Shown piece after piece: positions 15,452-24,150 of a DNA stretch of 64,000 nt (position 1 is the first letter of the stretch; each line of letters begins with the position of its first letter). The notes beneath the pieces were generated by a model. It did not search any database. It saw nothing but the letters and a program-made list of their open reading frames with translations, and was not told the DNA's origin. Source of the stretch: Carboxylicivirga sp. (GTDB lineage Bacteria; Bacteroidota; Bacteroidia; Bacteroidales; Marinilabiliaceae); assembly GCA_025210475.1 (NCBI GenBank), contig JAOARW010000106.1, positions 1 to 64,000 on the forward strand, written 5' to 3'. The position numbers were made by a program, and so were the translations under genes.

Positions 15452-17842
15452 ATGATTTATTTAAAGAATCTTGTTATTAGCGCCTGCCTCATTGTTGGCT
15501 TACAATCTTCTGATTCATCAATTTATCACAAAAACTGGATTGATTTTAATAAGAACGGACGTAAAGATGTCTATGAAAACCCGAAAGCTCCCATTGAGAA
15601 ACGAGTGGATGACTTATTGAGTCAAATGACCATTGAAGAGAAAACCTGCCAGATGGTAACCCTGTATGGCTACGGCCGTGTAGCTAAGGATGAGATACCG
15701 ACGGATAACTGGGCGAATGAACTTTGGAAAGATGGTCTTGCCAACATCGATGAGGCATCCAACGGGGTATACAAAGATGCCAAATACAAATACCCATACG
15801 ACAAGCACGTGTGGGCACTGAATGAAATTCAAAAGTTTTTTGTTGAAAAAACACGCCTGGGTATACCAGTTGAATTTACCAACGAAGGTATCAGGGGCTT
15901 AAACCATTATAAGTCGACGTCTTTTCCGGCACAAATCGGCATGGGCTGTACCTGGAACCCGAAACTGGCCAATAAGGTTGGTTTATGCATTGGCCAGGAA
16001 GGAAAAGCCCTGGGCTATCACAACATTTACTCGCCGGTACTGGATGTAGCCCGCGATCAGCGTTGGGGACGCATTGTGGAATGTTTTGGCGAAGATCCTT
16101 TCCTGGTGAGCGAAATTGGCTTGCAAATTACCAAAGGCATCCGTCACCACGGACTAAGCAACACCTTAAAGCACTATGCTGTTTATTCGGCACCTAAAGG
16201 TGGACGCGATGGTCATGTGCGACTTGATCCGCACATTGCTCCGCGCGAAATGCACCAGGTTTACCTGTATCCTTTTAAACGTGTGATAAAAGAAGGTGAT
16301 GCCATGGGTGTAATGAGTTCCTACAATGATTACGACGGCGTACCGGTAACAGGCAGTCACTATTTCTTATACGATTTGCTTCGAAAGGAATTTGGTTTTA
16401 AGGGCTATGTAGTTTCCGACAGCGATGCGGTAGCCTGGTTATATTCGAAACACAAAGTGGCCGAAACCTACAAAGAGGCTGTGAGACAAACGGTGGAAGC
16501 CGGACTAAATGTACGTACCACCTTTAACCACCCAAAAAACTTTGTTGAACCACTGCGAGAATTGATTGCCGAAGGTGCCATTTCGATGGAGGTAATCGAC
16601 GAGCGTGTCCGCAATGTATTGTACGTGAAGTTTAAAGAAGGTTTGTTTGATCAACCTTACCGATCGGAAAAAAATGCTCTGGCCGACGTTAGAACCAAAG
16701 AGCACATTGAGCTTTCGAAACAAGCTTCGAGAGAATCGTTGGTACTGCTTAAAAACAAGCAACAAACTTTACCGCTCGATTTAAATAATCTGAAAAATAT
16801 TTTAGTGGTTGGGCCAAATGCGAAAGCACAAAGCAGTTCCGTAAGTCGTTATGGTGCGCTGGGTGTTGATGTACATACGCCCCTGCAAGGCATCCAATCC
16901 TTTACCAATAATAAGGTTAAGGTTGATTACGCTTTAGGCTGTACCCTTGGCGATAAATATTGGCCACACTCAGAGGTGATTGACTATCCCTTGGATGCCG
17001 ACGAGCTGGAACTAATGAAAGAGGCCACTGATAAGGCAAAAGAAGCAGATGTAATTGTTGCTGTATTGGGTGAAGATGAAAGCATGGTGGGTGAAAACCT
17101 AACCCGCACCTCCTTAAACCTGCCGGGCCGCCAAAGGCAATTGCTAACGAAACTAAAAGAAACCGGCAAACCGCTTATCGTCGTGTTAATTCACGGCCGA
17201 CCTTTATCGATTAATTATTCTCAAAGAGAAGCGGATGCCATTATTGCGGCTTGGTTCCCGGGCGAATTCGGGGGCGATGCCATTGCCGAAACCATCTTTG
17301 GAGCCTATAATCCGGCAGGACGATTATCAACCACCTGGCCGGCATCGGTGGGGCAAATTCCATTGAACTTCCCTTTCAAACCTTATTCGCAGGCGGGTCA
17401 GGCCAAAGAAGGACCCAATGGAACCGGTGAAAGCCGCATGGTTGATCCGCTTTATCCATTCGGATTTGGCTTGTCATACTCAAGTTTTAAGTACAGCAAC
17501 CTGAACCTTGAGAACGACATGAGTTGTAGCGCAGGAAAACTAACTGTGTCATTCGACATCACCAATACCAGCAAGGTCGACGGTGACGAAGTTCCTCAGT
17601 TATACATCAAAGATCATTTCAGTTCGGTTACTACTTACGACTGGCAATTAAGAGGTTTTGAACGCATTCACATTAAAGCCGGTGAAACGCAAAAGGTACA
17701 ATTCACCATTACGCCAGATCAACTGGCACTTTTAAATCGTGAGATGAAAGAAGTGACCGAGCCCGGTAGTTTTGGTATTGCCATTGGTGCTTCATCAACC
17801 GACATCCGCTTAAAAGACACATTCGAAATTAAAAATAACTAG
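15452..17842 (+). CDS. Glycoside hydrolase family 3 (beta-glycosidase)
   Basis: 796 residues with an N-terminal signal-like segment. The (beta/alpha)8 domain (about 50-400) has NEGIRGLNHYKSTSFPAQIG, LKHYAVYSAPKGGRDG and the nucleophile region GYVVSDSDAV with D323. The second alpha/beta domain follows (LVLLKNKQQTLPLD, VLGEDESMVGENLTR), and a fibronectin-like domain closes the protein (VPQLYIKDHFSSVTTYDWQLRGFERI). It removes a beta-linked terminal sugar, most likely glucose or xylose type; the substrate cannot be fixed from sequence. The stop is 3 bp before the GH92 start, so both are translated from one mRNA. With GH92 and GH125 following, it may trim a mannose-containing glycan. Confidence 0.92.
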   Translation: MIYLKNLVISACLIVGLQSSDSSIYHKNWIDFNKNGRKDVYENPKAPIEKRVDDLLSQMTIEEKTCQMVTLYGYGRVAKDEIPTDNWANELWKDGLANIDEASNGVYKDAKYKYPYDKHVWALNEIQKFFVEKTRLGIPVEFTNEGIRGLNHYKSTSFPAQIGMGCTWNPKLANKVGLCIGQEGKALGYHNIYSPVLDVARDQRWGRIVECFGEDPFLVSEIGLQITKGIRHHGLSNTLKHYAVYSAPKGGRDGHVRLDPHIAPREMHQVYLYPFKRVIKEGDAMGVMSSYNDYDGVPVTGSHYFLYDLLRKEFGFKGYVVSDSDAVAWLYSKHKVAETYKEAVRQTVEAGLNVRTTFNHPKNFVEPLRELIAEGAISMEVIDERVRNVLYVKFKEGLFDQPYRSEKNALADVRTKEHIELSKQASRESLVLLKNKQQTLPLDLNNLKNILVVGPNAKAQSSSVSRYGALGVDVHTPLQGIQSFTNNKVKVDYALGCTLGDKYWPHSEVIDYPLDADELELMKEATDKAKEADVIVAVLGEDESMVGENLTRTSLNLPGRQRQLLTKLKETGKPLIVVLIHGRPLSINYSQREADAIIAAWFPGEFGGDAIAETIFGAYNPAGRLSTTWPASVGQIPLNFPFKPYSQAGQAKEGPNGTGESRMVDPLYPFGFGLSYSSFKYSNLNLENDMSCSAGKLTVSFDITNTSKVDGDEVPQLYIKDHFSSVTTYDWQLRGFERIHIKAGETQKVQFTITPDQLALLNREMKEVTEPGSFGIAIGASSTDIRLKDTFEIKNN

Positions 17843-17845
17843 CAT

Positions 17846-20086
17846 ATGAATACTAAGTTTTCTTACCTGTTAATGATTGCTGCCATCCTTGCTTTAACAG
17901 GCTGCCAGCAATCAAAAACCGAAAAAGATGATCTCCTTCAATATGTCGATCCATTTATTGGCACAGGATTTCATGGCCATACTTTCCCGGGAGCTACCAT
18001 GCCTTTCGGAATGGTGCAGCTCAGTCCCGATACCCATTTGGACGGCTGGGACTCAAGCAGTGGTTACCATTACGACGACAAACAAATTTATGCCTTTAGC
18101 CACACACATTTAAGTGGTACAGGTATTGGCGACTTGGGCGATGTGGCACTTCTGCCCTACTCCAAAACGACGGAAGCCATACCTGTTGCAAGTTTTGAGA
18201 AAGCAACTGAAAAAGCTGCTCCGGGTCATTACCAGGTTCACTTAAGTAATTTTGATGTAAATGTGGAGTTGACAGCCACTCTGCGCGTTGGAATGCACAA
18301 ATACGCTTTTAAGCAGGCCAACGATCGAAATGTGATGCTTAACCTGTCGCACATCCTGCAACCAGGCTGGGGGCACAAAATGATCAATAACACCTGCGAG
18401 ATAATTGATGACAAAACCATCGAGGGTACGCAATACACCTCGGGCTGGGCACACAACCACCTGGTGGCTTATCGCATTGAATTCTCTGAACCGGTTGCTG
18501 CAACCAAAGTAATTATCGATGGTGAAGAACAAAAGGTAAAAGCATTTGAATCCAATGATGCACAGGTACACCTGAAGTTTGCAGAAAACGATCAGCCCTT
18601 GTTGGTAAAGGTGGCTATTTCGGCTGTTGATCCGGCCGGTGCCAGCAAAAACATGCAGGCCGAATTACCGGGATGGGACTTTGACGACATCGTTAAGCAA
18701 GCACAAACAGAATGGAACGACAGGCTTCAGCAAATGAGTATTGAAACACCTGACCTGGCCATTAAAAAGAATTTCTACACTGCCTTATACCATTCCATGA
18801 TGGCACCTTTTATCTGGCAAGATGTGGATGGTCGCTACCGTGGTATGGATAAACAAATTCACCAGGCACCCGAAGGACATATTAACTACACAGTATTCTC
18901 GCTGTGGGATACATTCCGTGCGTTTCACCCATTGAATACTATTATCAATCCTGAGAAAGCCGGTATCTGGAGCGAAGCACTTGTTCAGAAATACCGCGAA
19001 GGAGGCATTTTACCTAAATGGCCTTTAGCCAGCAACTACACCGGAACCATGGTGGGCTATCCTGCCGTATCGGTATTGGCCGATGCCGTTGCCAAAGGTC
19101 TGGCACCTGAGAATCTGGACGAATGGCTGCAAGCCGCTGTTACCTCATCGACCTGGCAACCTGAAATTGTAGAGAAATTCAAGGGCACACGCGAACAAAA
19201 CGTAATGACCCGCCACATTTACTTTAAAGAAACGCTTGGGTGGGTACCGAGTGACTCTATTTCCGAATCGGTTTCATATGGTTTGGAAATGGCATATTAC
19301 GACTGGTGTGTGGCACAGATAGCCAAGGCTGCCGGCAACCAAAAGATTGCAAAAGAATACAAAGCCAAAAGTGAATATTTCCGCCATTATTTCGATGATG
19401 AATCAGGTTTAATGCGTGGTAAGAACTACGATGGCTCATGGGTAACACCATTCCGCCCACGCTATTCGAGTCACGAGAAAAGCGATTACGTGGAAGGAAA
19501 CGCCTGGCAGTGGAGCTTCTTTACGCCGCATGCCAACGACCAGTTAATTGAGTTATACGGTTCCGCCGATCGCTTTGAAGCCATGCTCGATACCTTGTTC
19601 ACTACCGATTCAACCATTGAGGGCGAACATGCTTCGGGTGACATTACCGGATTAATCGGTCAGTATGCCCACGGTAACGAGCCGAGTCATCACATGGCTT
19701 ATTTGTATAACTGGACCAATGCTCCGCACAAAGCAAACGAGCGTTTGGATCAGATCATGCGCGAGTTTTACCTGCCCGAACCGGCCGGTATTATCGGTAA
19801 CGAAGATTGTGGTCAGATGTCGGCCTGGTATGTAATGAGTGCCCTTGGTTTTTACCAGGTATGCCCGGGCGATGCAACTTATACAACCGGTCGTCCGATG
19901 GTGGATAAAGCGACTATTAAAGTTGGCGAGCATCCGCTTGAAATCATTGCTCACAACAACTCACCAGAGAATATGTATGTTGAAAAGATTGTACTAAATG
20001 GCCAAAAACTGGACAAACCATTCTTTACGCATCAGCAATTACTCGATGGTGGTAAGTTGGAATTCTTTATGAGTAATCAATATTAA
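17846..20086 (+). CDS. GH92 alpha-mannosidase lipoprotein
   Basis: 746 residues. The lipoprotein signal ends ALTGCQQSK (cysteine at about 20). The mature protein starts with the GH92 hallmark QYVDPFIGTGFHGHTFPGAT and PFGMVQLSPDT. Later hallmarks are GNEPSHHMAYLYNW (about 610-623) and GNEDCGQMSAWYVMSALGFY (about 650-670), the calcium and catalytic regions of these inverting exo-alpha-mannosidases. GH92 enzymes cut alpha-1,2-, 1,3- or 1,4-linked mannose from yeast mannan or high-mannose N-glycans; the exact linkage is not predictable here. It is membrane-anchored, probably facing the periplasm. It is in an operon with the GH3 gene upstream and, across a 176-bp gap holding an inverted repeat, near the GH125 gene. 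Confidence 0.95.
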   Translation: MNTKFSYLLMIAAILALTGCQQSKTEKDDLLQYVDPFIGTGFHGHTFPGATMPFGMVQLSPDTHLDGWDSSSGYHYDDKQIYAFSHTHLSGTGIGDLGDVALLPYSKTTEAIPVASFEKATEKAAPGHYQVHLSNFDVNVELTATLRVGMHKYAFKQANDRNVMLNLSHILQPGWGHKMINNTCEIIDDKTIEGTQYTSGWAHNHLVAYRIEFSEPVAATKVIIDGEEQKVKAFESNDAQVHLKFAENDQPLLVKVAISAVDPAGASKNMQAELPGWDFDDIVKQAQTEWNDRLQQMSIETPDLAIKKNFYTALYHSMMAPFIWQDVDGRYRGMDKQIHQAPEGHINYTVFSLWDTFRAFHPLNTIINPEKAGIWSEALVQKYREGGILPKWPLASNYTGTMVGYPAVSVLADAVAKGLAPENLDEWLQAAVTSSTWQPEIVEKFKGTREQNVMTRHIYFKETLGWVPSDSISESVSYGLEMAYYDWCVAQIAKAAGNQKIAKEYKAKSEYFRHYFDDESGLMRGKNYDGSWVTPFRPRYSSHEKSDYVEGNAWQWSFFTPHANDQLIELYGSADRFEAMLDTLFTTDSTIEGEHASGDITGLIGQYAHGNEPSHHMAYLYNWTNAPHKANERLDQIMREFYLPEPAGIIGNEDCGQMSAWYVMSALGFYQVCPGDATYTTGRPMVDKATIKVGEHPLEIIAHNNSPENMYVEKIVLNGQKLDKPFFTHQQLLDGGKLEFFMSNQY

Positions 20087-20096
20087 TGATAAGATT

Positions 20097-20236
20097 GAAG
20101 ACTTAAGAATCAAGACATAAGAGATTAGGTTTAAAAAGTTAAACTTTTAATCGAATTAACTAATGAGATGATTCATCTGTTCCTTTTCAAATAAACTGGA
20201 TCATCTTGTGCCCTATGTCTTGAGTCTTTTGTCTTC
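20097..20236. repeat. Imperfect inverted repeat between GH92 and GH125
   Basis: The left arm 20097-20122 and right arm 20211-20236 are 26 nt each and match in 21 positions when one is reverse-complemented. Both contain TCAAGACATA and GAAGAC. About 88 bp separate them. The AAGAC/TAAGA wording is similar to short intergenic repeats seen in other Bacteroidetes. No transposase or target duplication is visible, so a small non-autonomous element or a repeat-derived spacer is possible. Confidence 0.6.
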
Positions 20237-20262
20237 ATTTATACTTAAATACAATCCCAATT

Positions 20263-21687
20263 ATGCAACGTAGATCCTTTCTAAAAAAATCAGGTTTAGC
20301 CGTTGGAGGTGCTTTACTGGCACCTTCGATTCTATCCGCAACAAATAATACTGTCGATTTTAAATCCATGCGTCCGGTAAAAGAAAAGCGCTGCTTTTCG
20401 AGCAAGGAAGTGGAGAAGCTGATTAAAAAAGTTAAGTCTAAAATTGCCGATCAGGAGCTGGCCTGGCTGTTTGAAAACTGCTTCCCCAACACCCTGGATA
20501 CAACGGTTGATTTTGAATACATCGACGGGCAACCCGATACCTTTATTATTACAGGCGATATCGATGCCATGTGGTTGCGCGACAGTACAGCCCAGGTATG
20601 GCCTTATATGCCGCTTATCAACAAAGATAAAGAGCTGAAAGAGTTGATTAAAGGTTTGATTAACCGTCAGACTAAATGTATCCTTCTCGATCCGTATGCC
20701 AACGCCTTTTATAAGGATGTTAACAAAGAATCGCACTGGAAAAGCGATCACACACAAATGTTGCCGGGTGTTCACGAACGCAAGTGGGAAATCGACTCGC
20801 TCTGTTATGCCGTGCGTTTGGCCCATGGTTATTACGAGCTGACAGGTGATAAAAGCATCTTCACCGAAGATTGGCACAAAGCAGCCAAACTGATCATCGA
20901 AACATTTAAAACCGAACAACGCAAAGAGGGTAAATCGCCTTACACATTCAACCGGGTAACCGGCCAGATGCTCGATAGTCCTGTTAACTGGGGAACCGGT
21001 CGTCCTATCAAACCGGTAGGCTTAATCAGTTGCATGTTCCGTCCGTCGGATGATGCCACGCTCTTCCCTTTCCTCATTCCATCCAACGTGTTTGCTGTTA
21101 TCAGCCTGAAACAAATTGCAGAGATCAGCACCAAAGTATTGGGCGATGCCAAATTGGCCAAGGCTGCCAGCGATCTGGCCAACGAAGTGGATGAGGCCAT
21201 TAAGCAATACGCGATAGTAGAACACCTCGACTATGGTAAAATCTATGCCTACGAAGTGGATGGTTTTGGCAATAAAGTGTTTATGGACGATGCCAATGTG
21301 CCATCACTCATGTCGCTGGCTTACCTGGGGGCTCACCAGCCTACCGATGCTCTGTATCAGCGCACACGTAAATTTTTATTGAGCGATAACAACCCTTATT
21401 TCTTAAGAGGTAAGGTGGCCGAGGGACAGGCGAGTCCGCATACCGGACATGAGCGCATCTGGCCAATGGGCATCATATTAAGAGCCATGACCAGTACCGA
21501 CGACAAAGAGATTAAGAAATGCCTGGACATGCTGAAGGCCACCCACGCCGACACAGGCTTTATGCACGAAGGCTTTAATAAAGATGATGCCAAGGATTAC
21601 ACACGCGATTGGTTTGCCTGGGCCAACACCTTGTTTGGCGAGCTGATTGTGAAGGTTTATCACGAACGACCACATCTGCTTAAGTAA
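20263..21687 (+). CDS. GH125 exo-alpha-1,6-mannosidase, Tat-exported
   Basis: 474 residues. The N-terminus MQRRSFLKKSGLAVGGALLA has a twin-arginine motif (RRSFLK), so export in folded form by Tat is expected. The (alpha/alpha)6 domain carries GH125 (old DUF1237) motifs: TGDIDAMWLRDSTAQVWPYM at about 97-116, PVNWGTGRPIKPVGLISCMF, RPSDDATLFPFLIPSNVFA and DDANVPSLMSLAYLG. The family removes alpha-1,6-linked mannose from glycans, complementing GH92. The gene follows GH92 on the same strand and ends at a strong terminator. The different export routes (lipoprotein for GH92, Tat for GH125) are notable within one locus. Confidence 0.95.
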   Translation: MQRRSFLKKSGLAVGGALLAPSILSATNNTVDFKSMRPVKEKRCFSSKEVEKLIKKVKSKIADQELAWLFENCFPNTLDTTVDFEYIDGQPDTFIITGDIDAMWLRDSTAQVWPYMPLINKDKELKELIKGLINRQTKCILLDPYANAFYKDVNKESHWKSDHTQMLPGVHERKWEIDSLCYAVRLAHGYYELTGDKSIFTEDWHKAAKLIIETFKTEQRKEGKSPYTFNRVTGQMLDSPVNWGTGRPIKPVGLISCMFRPSDDATLFPFLIPSNVFAVISLKQIAEISTKVLGDAKLAKAASDLANEVDEAIKQYAIVEHLDYGKIYAYEVDGFGNKVFMDDANVPSLMSLAYLGAHQPTDALYQRTRKFLLSDNNPYFLRGKVAEGQASPHTGHERIWPMGIILRAMTSTDDKEIKKCLDMLKATHADTGFMHEGFNKDDAKDYTRDWFAWANTLFGELIVKVYHERPHLLK

Positions 21688-21711
21688 ACCTTTTAATAAA
21701 ACATATAATAG

Positions 21712-21739
21712 GCCGGCATTTACATGCTGGCTTTTTTTT
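21712..21739 (+). terminator. Intrinsic terminator of the glycosidase locus
   Basis: An 8-bp stem with one wobble pair (21712-21719 with 21724-21731) and loop TTAC, followed by eight T. It lies 24 bp after the GH125 stop. Confidence 0.92.
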
Positions 21740-21812
21740 GATTTATTAGCTACTTATTTACTGCTACTTACACGGCATCAGGAAAGGAAATTTAAAATAA
21801 AAAGCATTTTCT

Positions 21813-21840
21813 TGTAACGCTTCTCATCATTTGGAATCCT
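21813..21840 (+). promoter_or_regulatory. Possible ECF-type promoter of the hydrolase-sigma operon
   Basis: TGTAAC at 21813-21818 resembles the AAC-containing -35 element of many ECF sigma factors. A -10 element is expected about 16 bp downstream, near 21834, but none is clear. If real, the sigma factor in this operon could control its own transcription. This is a weak call. Confidence 0.25.
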
Positions 21841-21871
21841 TAGGGAAACAAAAAAATAAAATCTAAAAACG

Positions 21872-22708
21872 ATGAGAACCATTAAAAGCATTTTAGTCGC
21901 CCTAATCATTAGCATTTCAACTTCTACAATTCAGGCCAATGAAGCACAGCTTCAGGCTAAGGTAACAGGCCACGGCAGCCCTGTGGTATTTCTTCCCGGC
22001 TTTGCGTGTTCGGGCGATGTATGGAATGACATTATTAAACCCTTTGAATACCAATACGAGTGCCACACCATCTCCTATCCGGGCTTTAACGGCATACCTG
22101 CTCCCGACACCTTATGGTACCAAACAGTTGCCGATCAGGTAAATGATTACATCAATAAACTGGATGAAAAACCCATAATTGTTGGACATAGTTTAGGGGG
22201 TACACTGGCTATGGAAATGGCCATCAGACAAAGCAAATGCTCCAAAATTATATTGGTTGATGCCCTGCCTTGCATTGCCCAGGTAATGATGCCGGGCGTA
22301 GCACTTGAATCACTCATATACGATTCGCCTTATAACAAAAACATCATGAACATGAATGACGAGCAGTTTCATGCTATGGCGAACCAGATGGCTGGTTTTA
22401 TGGTACGTAACGAAGAGAAGAAAAAACTGATTGTTGAGTGGATGGCGCAAGCCGACCGTAAAGCCTATACCCACGGCTATACCGATTTGTTAAAAACCGA
22501 CCTGAGAGAAAGCATCGCATCCATTGATATTCCGGTTTTAGTATTGGCCGCTGTACCTTTTAACCTCGAACAAACCGAACAGATTATTAGTGCTCAGTAT
22601 CAAAATCTGAAAGACAAAAAGATTGCGTACATTGAAAATAGCGCTCATTTCATTATGTACGATCAACCAGAATGGCTTATTTCGCAAATCCAATCATTCC
22701 TGAACTAA
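21872..22708 (+). CDS. Secreted alpha/beta hydrolase
   Basis: 278 residues with a signal peptide of about 22 residues (ends STIQANEA). The alpha/beta-hydrolase fold shows VVFLPGFACSGDVW (oxyanion region), the nucleophile elbow IIVGHSLGGT with S107, and a C-terminal histidine in ENSAHFIMYDQPEW. The acidic triad member is not obvious, because the usual aspartate position after VLVLAA reads VPFNLEQ. Substrate unknown; an esterase or amidase in the periplasm is likely. The stop is 2 bp before the ECF sigma start, so hydrolase, sigma factor and membrane protein form one operon. Confidence 0.85.
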   Translation: MRTIKSILVALIISISTSTIQANEAQLQAKVTGHGSPVVFLPGFACSGDVWNDIIKPFEYQYECHTISYPGFNGIPAPDTLWYQTVADQVNDYINKLDEKPIIVGHSLGGTLAMEMAIRQSKCSKIILVDALPCIAQVMMPGVALESLIYDSPYNKNIMNMNDEQFHAMANQMAGFMVRNEEKKKLIVEWMAQADRKAYTHGYTDLLKTDLRESIASIDIPVLVLAAVPFNLEQTEQIISAQYQNLKDKKIAYIENSAHFIMYDQPEWLISQIQSFLN

Positions 22709-22710
22709 CA

Positions 22711-23205
22711 ATGACCAAACAAGCAGAATTTGAATCCATCTACGAGGCTTATTATCCGAAGGTATTTCGCTTGTGTTCGGGCTACGCTTCGGGCAGAGAT
22801 GATTGGGCCAAGGAAACGGCACAGGATGTTTTTATCACCGTTTGGAATAAGCTGGAAACGCTGAATGACCAAAAAGCCTTGCCCGCCTGGATCTACCGAA
22901 TCGCTTTTAACACCTGCATGAAACGCCTGAAAGAGCGCAAGCACCAGGCTGTATTAAGCGATCAGCTACCCGACCCGGCCTATTCGCCAGAACAGCAGAG
23001 TGAAGCCAACGAGATGATTCAGAAAATACACCGGGCACTGGCGCATGTGAGCGTCGATGAAAAGAACCTGATTCTATTGATGCTAGAAGGACTTGAAAAC
23101 GATGACATCTCAGATATTCTGGGTATTTCTCGCAGTCACCTGAGGGTGAAAATGCACCGAACGCGTCAGAAACTTAAAACTCTATTGGAAAATGAAAGAA
23201 TTTAA
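22711..23205 (+). CDS. ECF-type RNA polymerase sigma factor
   Basis: 164 residues from ATG 22711. A frame extension to 22672 overlaps the hydrolase gene and gives no sensible N-terminus. Region 2 is FESIYEAYYPKVFRLCSGYA through AQDVFITVWNKLETL and WIYRIAFNTCMKRLK. Region 4 is SVDEKNLILLMLEGLENDDI followed by the helix-turn-helix LGISRSHLRVKMHRTRQKLK. There is no region 3, as in all ECF factors. It would redirect RNA polymerase to a small regulon. It overlaps by 14 bp with the downstream membrane protein, which is the usual position for an anti-sigma factor. Confidence 0.93.
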   Translation: MTKQAEFESIYEAYYPKVFRLCSGYASGRDDWAKETAQDVFITVWNKLETLNDQKALPAWIYRIAFNTCMKRLKERKHQAVLSDQLPDPAYSPEQQSEANEMIQKIHRALAHVSVDEKNLILLMLEGLENDDISDILGISRSHLRVKMHRTRQKLKTLLENERI

Positions 23206-23755
23206 CGATATACAATCGCTTTGGCAACAGCAAAATACCGATGCATCGCACAATGCCACTGAGCTTATTGAAATGGCCGAACAACAAAAACGAAGATCAA
23301 TAAAGAAACACCGTGCCGGCATTCTTACTTTAAGTATCACCTCACTCGTTCTGATTACCTTATGGCTAATTACGCCCTTTAATAATGCGGTAGCTTACGG
23401 CCTTACCATTATGATTTCTGCCCTGATTACCCGCATTGTGTTGGAGGTGTATAGCTACATGTGCATGAATAAAATTGATATTACCGAAGTAGCTTCTGTT
23501 TACAAAAAACAAATAAGCGCCTTTTATAAACTACGGAAACAATTGGTTACATGGTTTACCGCCCTGGCCGTAATCGCCTACATTACGGGATTTGCCATCA
23601 TGTTACCGGTTTTTAAACAAACCCTTCCCATCTGGTTTTACTGGTACATTGTTATCTTTCTGATTATTGGCATTCCTCTTTCGGCCTTCTTCTTAATACG
23701 CCAGGCTCGCAACGAAATTAAAGATCTGAAGAAAGTATTATCGCAACTAGACTAA
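23192..23755 (+). CDS. Membrane protein, putative anti-sigma factor
   Basis: 187 residues. A short cytoplasmic N-terminus with IQSLWQQQN, a motif seen at the start of many Bacteroidetes anti-sigma-like proteins, is followed by four predicted helices (about 44-62, 66-84, 116-138, 146-170) and a basic coiled tail (RQARNEIKDLKKVLSQLD). It overlaps the ECF sigma gene by 14 bp, so the two are translationally coupled. The position and topology suggest that it holds the sigma factor at the membrane. No zinc-finger anti-sigma motif is present, so this is inference. Confidence 0.65.
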   Translation: MKEFNDIQSLWQQQNTDASHNATELIEMAEQQKRRSIKKHRAGILTLSITSLVLITLWLITPFNNAVAYGLTIMISALITRIVLEVYSYMCMNKIDITEVASVYKKQISAFYKLRKQLVTWFTALAVIAYITGFAIMLPVFKQTLPIWFYWYIVIFLIIGIPLSAFFLIRQARNEIKDLKKVLSQLD

Positions 23756-23765
23756 GGAAAAACCT

Positions 23766-23911
23766 GTGTCGGGTTTTAAAAAAGTTGTGTCAGGTTTTTA
23801 AAAACTTGACTCACGTTTTTAGAAAGTCTCTTGAGTAAATTTAAAAAGTCTCTTGAGCAAAAATGAAAAGTCTCTTGAGCAAATTTAAAAAGTATCAAGA
23901 GACTTTTTTTT
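23766..23911 (+). repeat. 22-bp-period tandem repeat array merging into a terminator
   Basis: After the operon stop come about six units of 21-22 bp. The last three are near-identical and contain AAAGTCTCTTGAG at 23823, 23845 and 23867. The first three are more diverged and start TGTGTC or TGACTC, each followed by a T/A-rich half. The array ends at TCAAGAGACTTT (23895-23906) plus T residues, which can pair with any one of the three AGTCTCTTGA arms. Confidence 0.75.
23867..23911 (+). terminator. Intrinsic terminator of the ECF sigma operon
   Basis: A 12-bp stem (AAAGTCTCTTGA at 23867-23878 with TCAAGAGACTTT at 23895-23906) with a 16-nt loop and a run of T. Two further upstream copies of the 5' arm (23823 and 23845) could compete for the same 3' arm. 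Confidence 0.8.
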
Positions 23912-24150
23912 CCTATTAATACACCCTTGTTGCTTACTCAATTTTCTTATTTTAACATACACTAAAAAGCAGATAGCCATCTCGGGGTTCGATCAGAGGG
24001 AGGTGGAATAAGAAAGAAAAGTTGTAGGGGCCGGTGCTTGGGTGAATTTGAATTATTAGAGAATATAATCGTATGAATAAATGTACTAAAAATGTTATTC
24101 TATATTTTTGTCTTGGCAGTTTCTTTATAACGTGCCTTAATTCTTGAGCA

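Noticed and set aside
23766..23911. CRISPR array
   Set aside because: The 22-bp units have no separate spacers, there are no cas genes, and the last arm forms a terminator.
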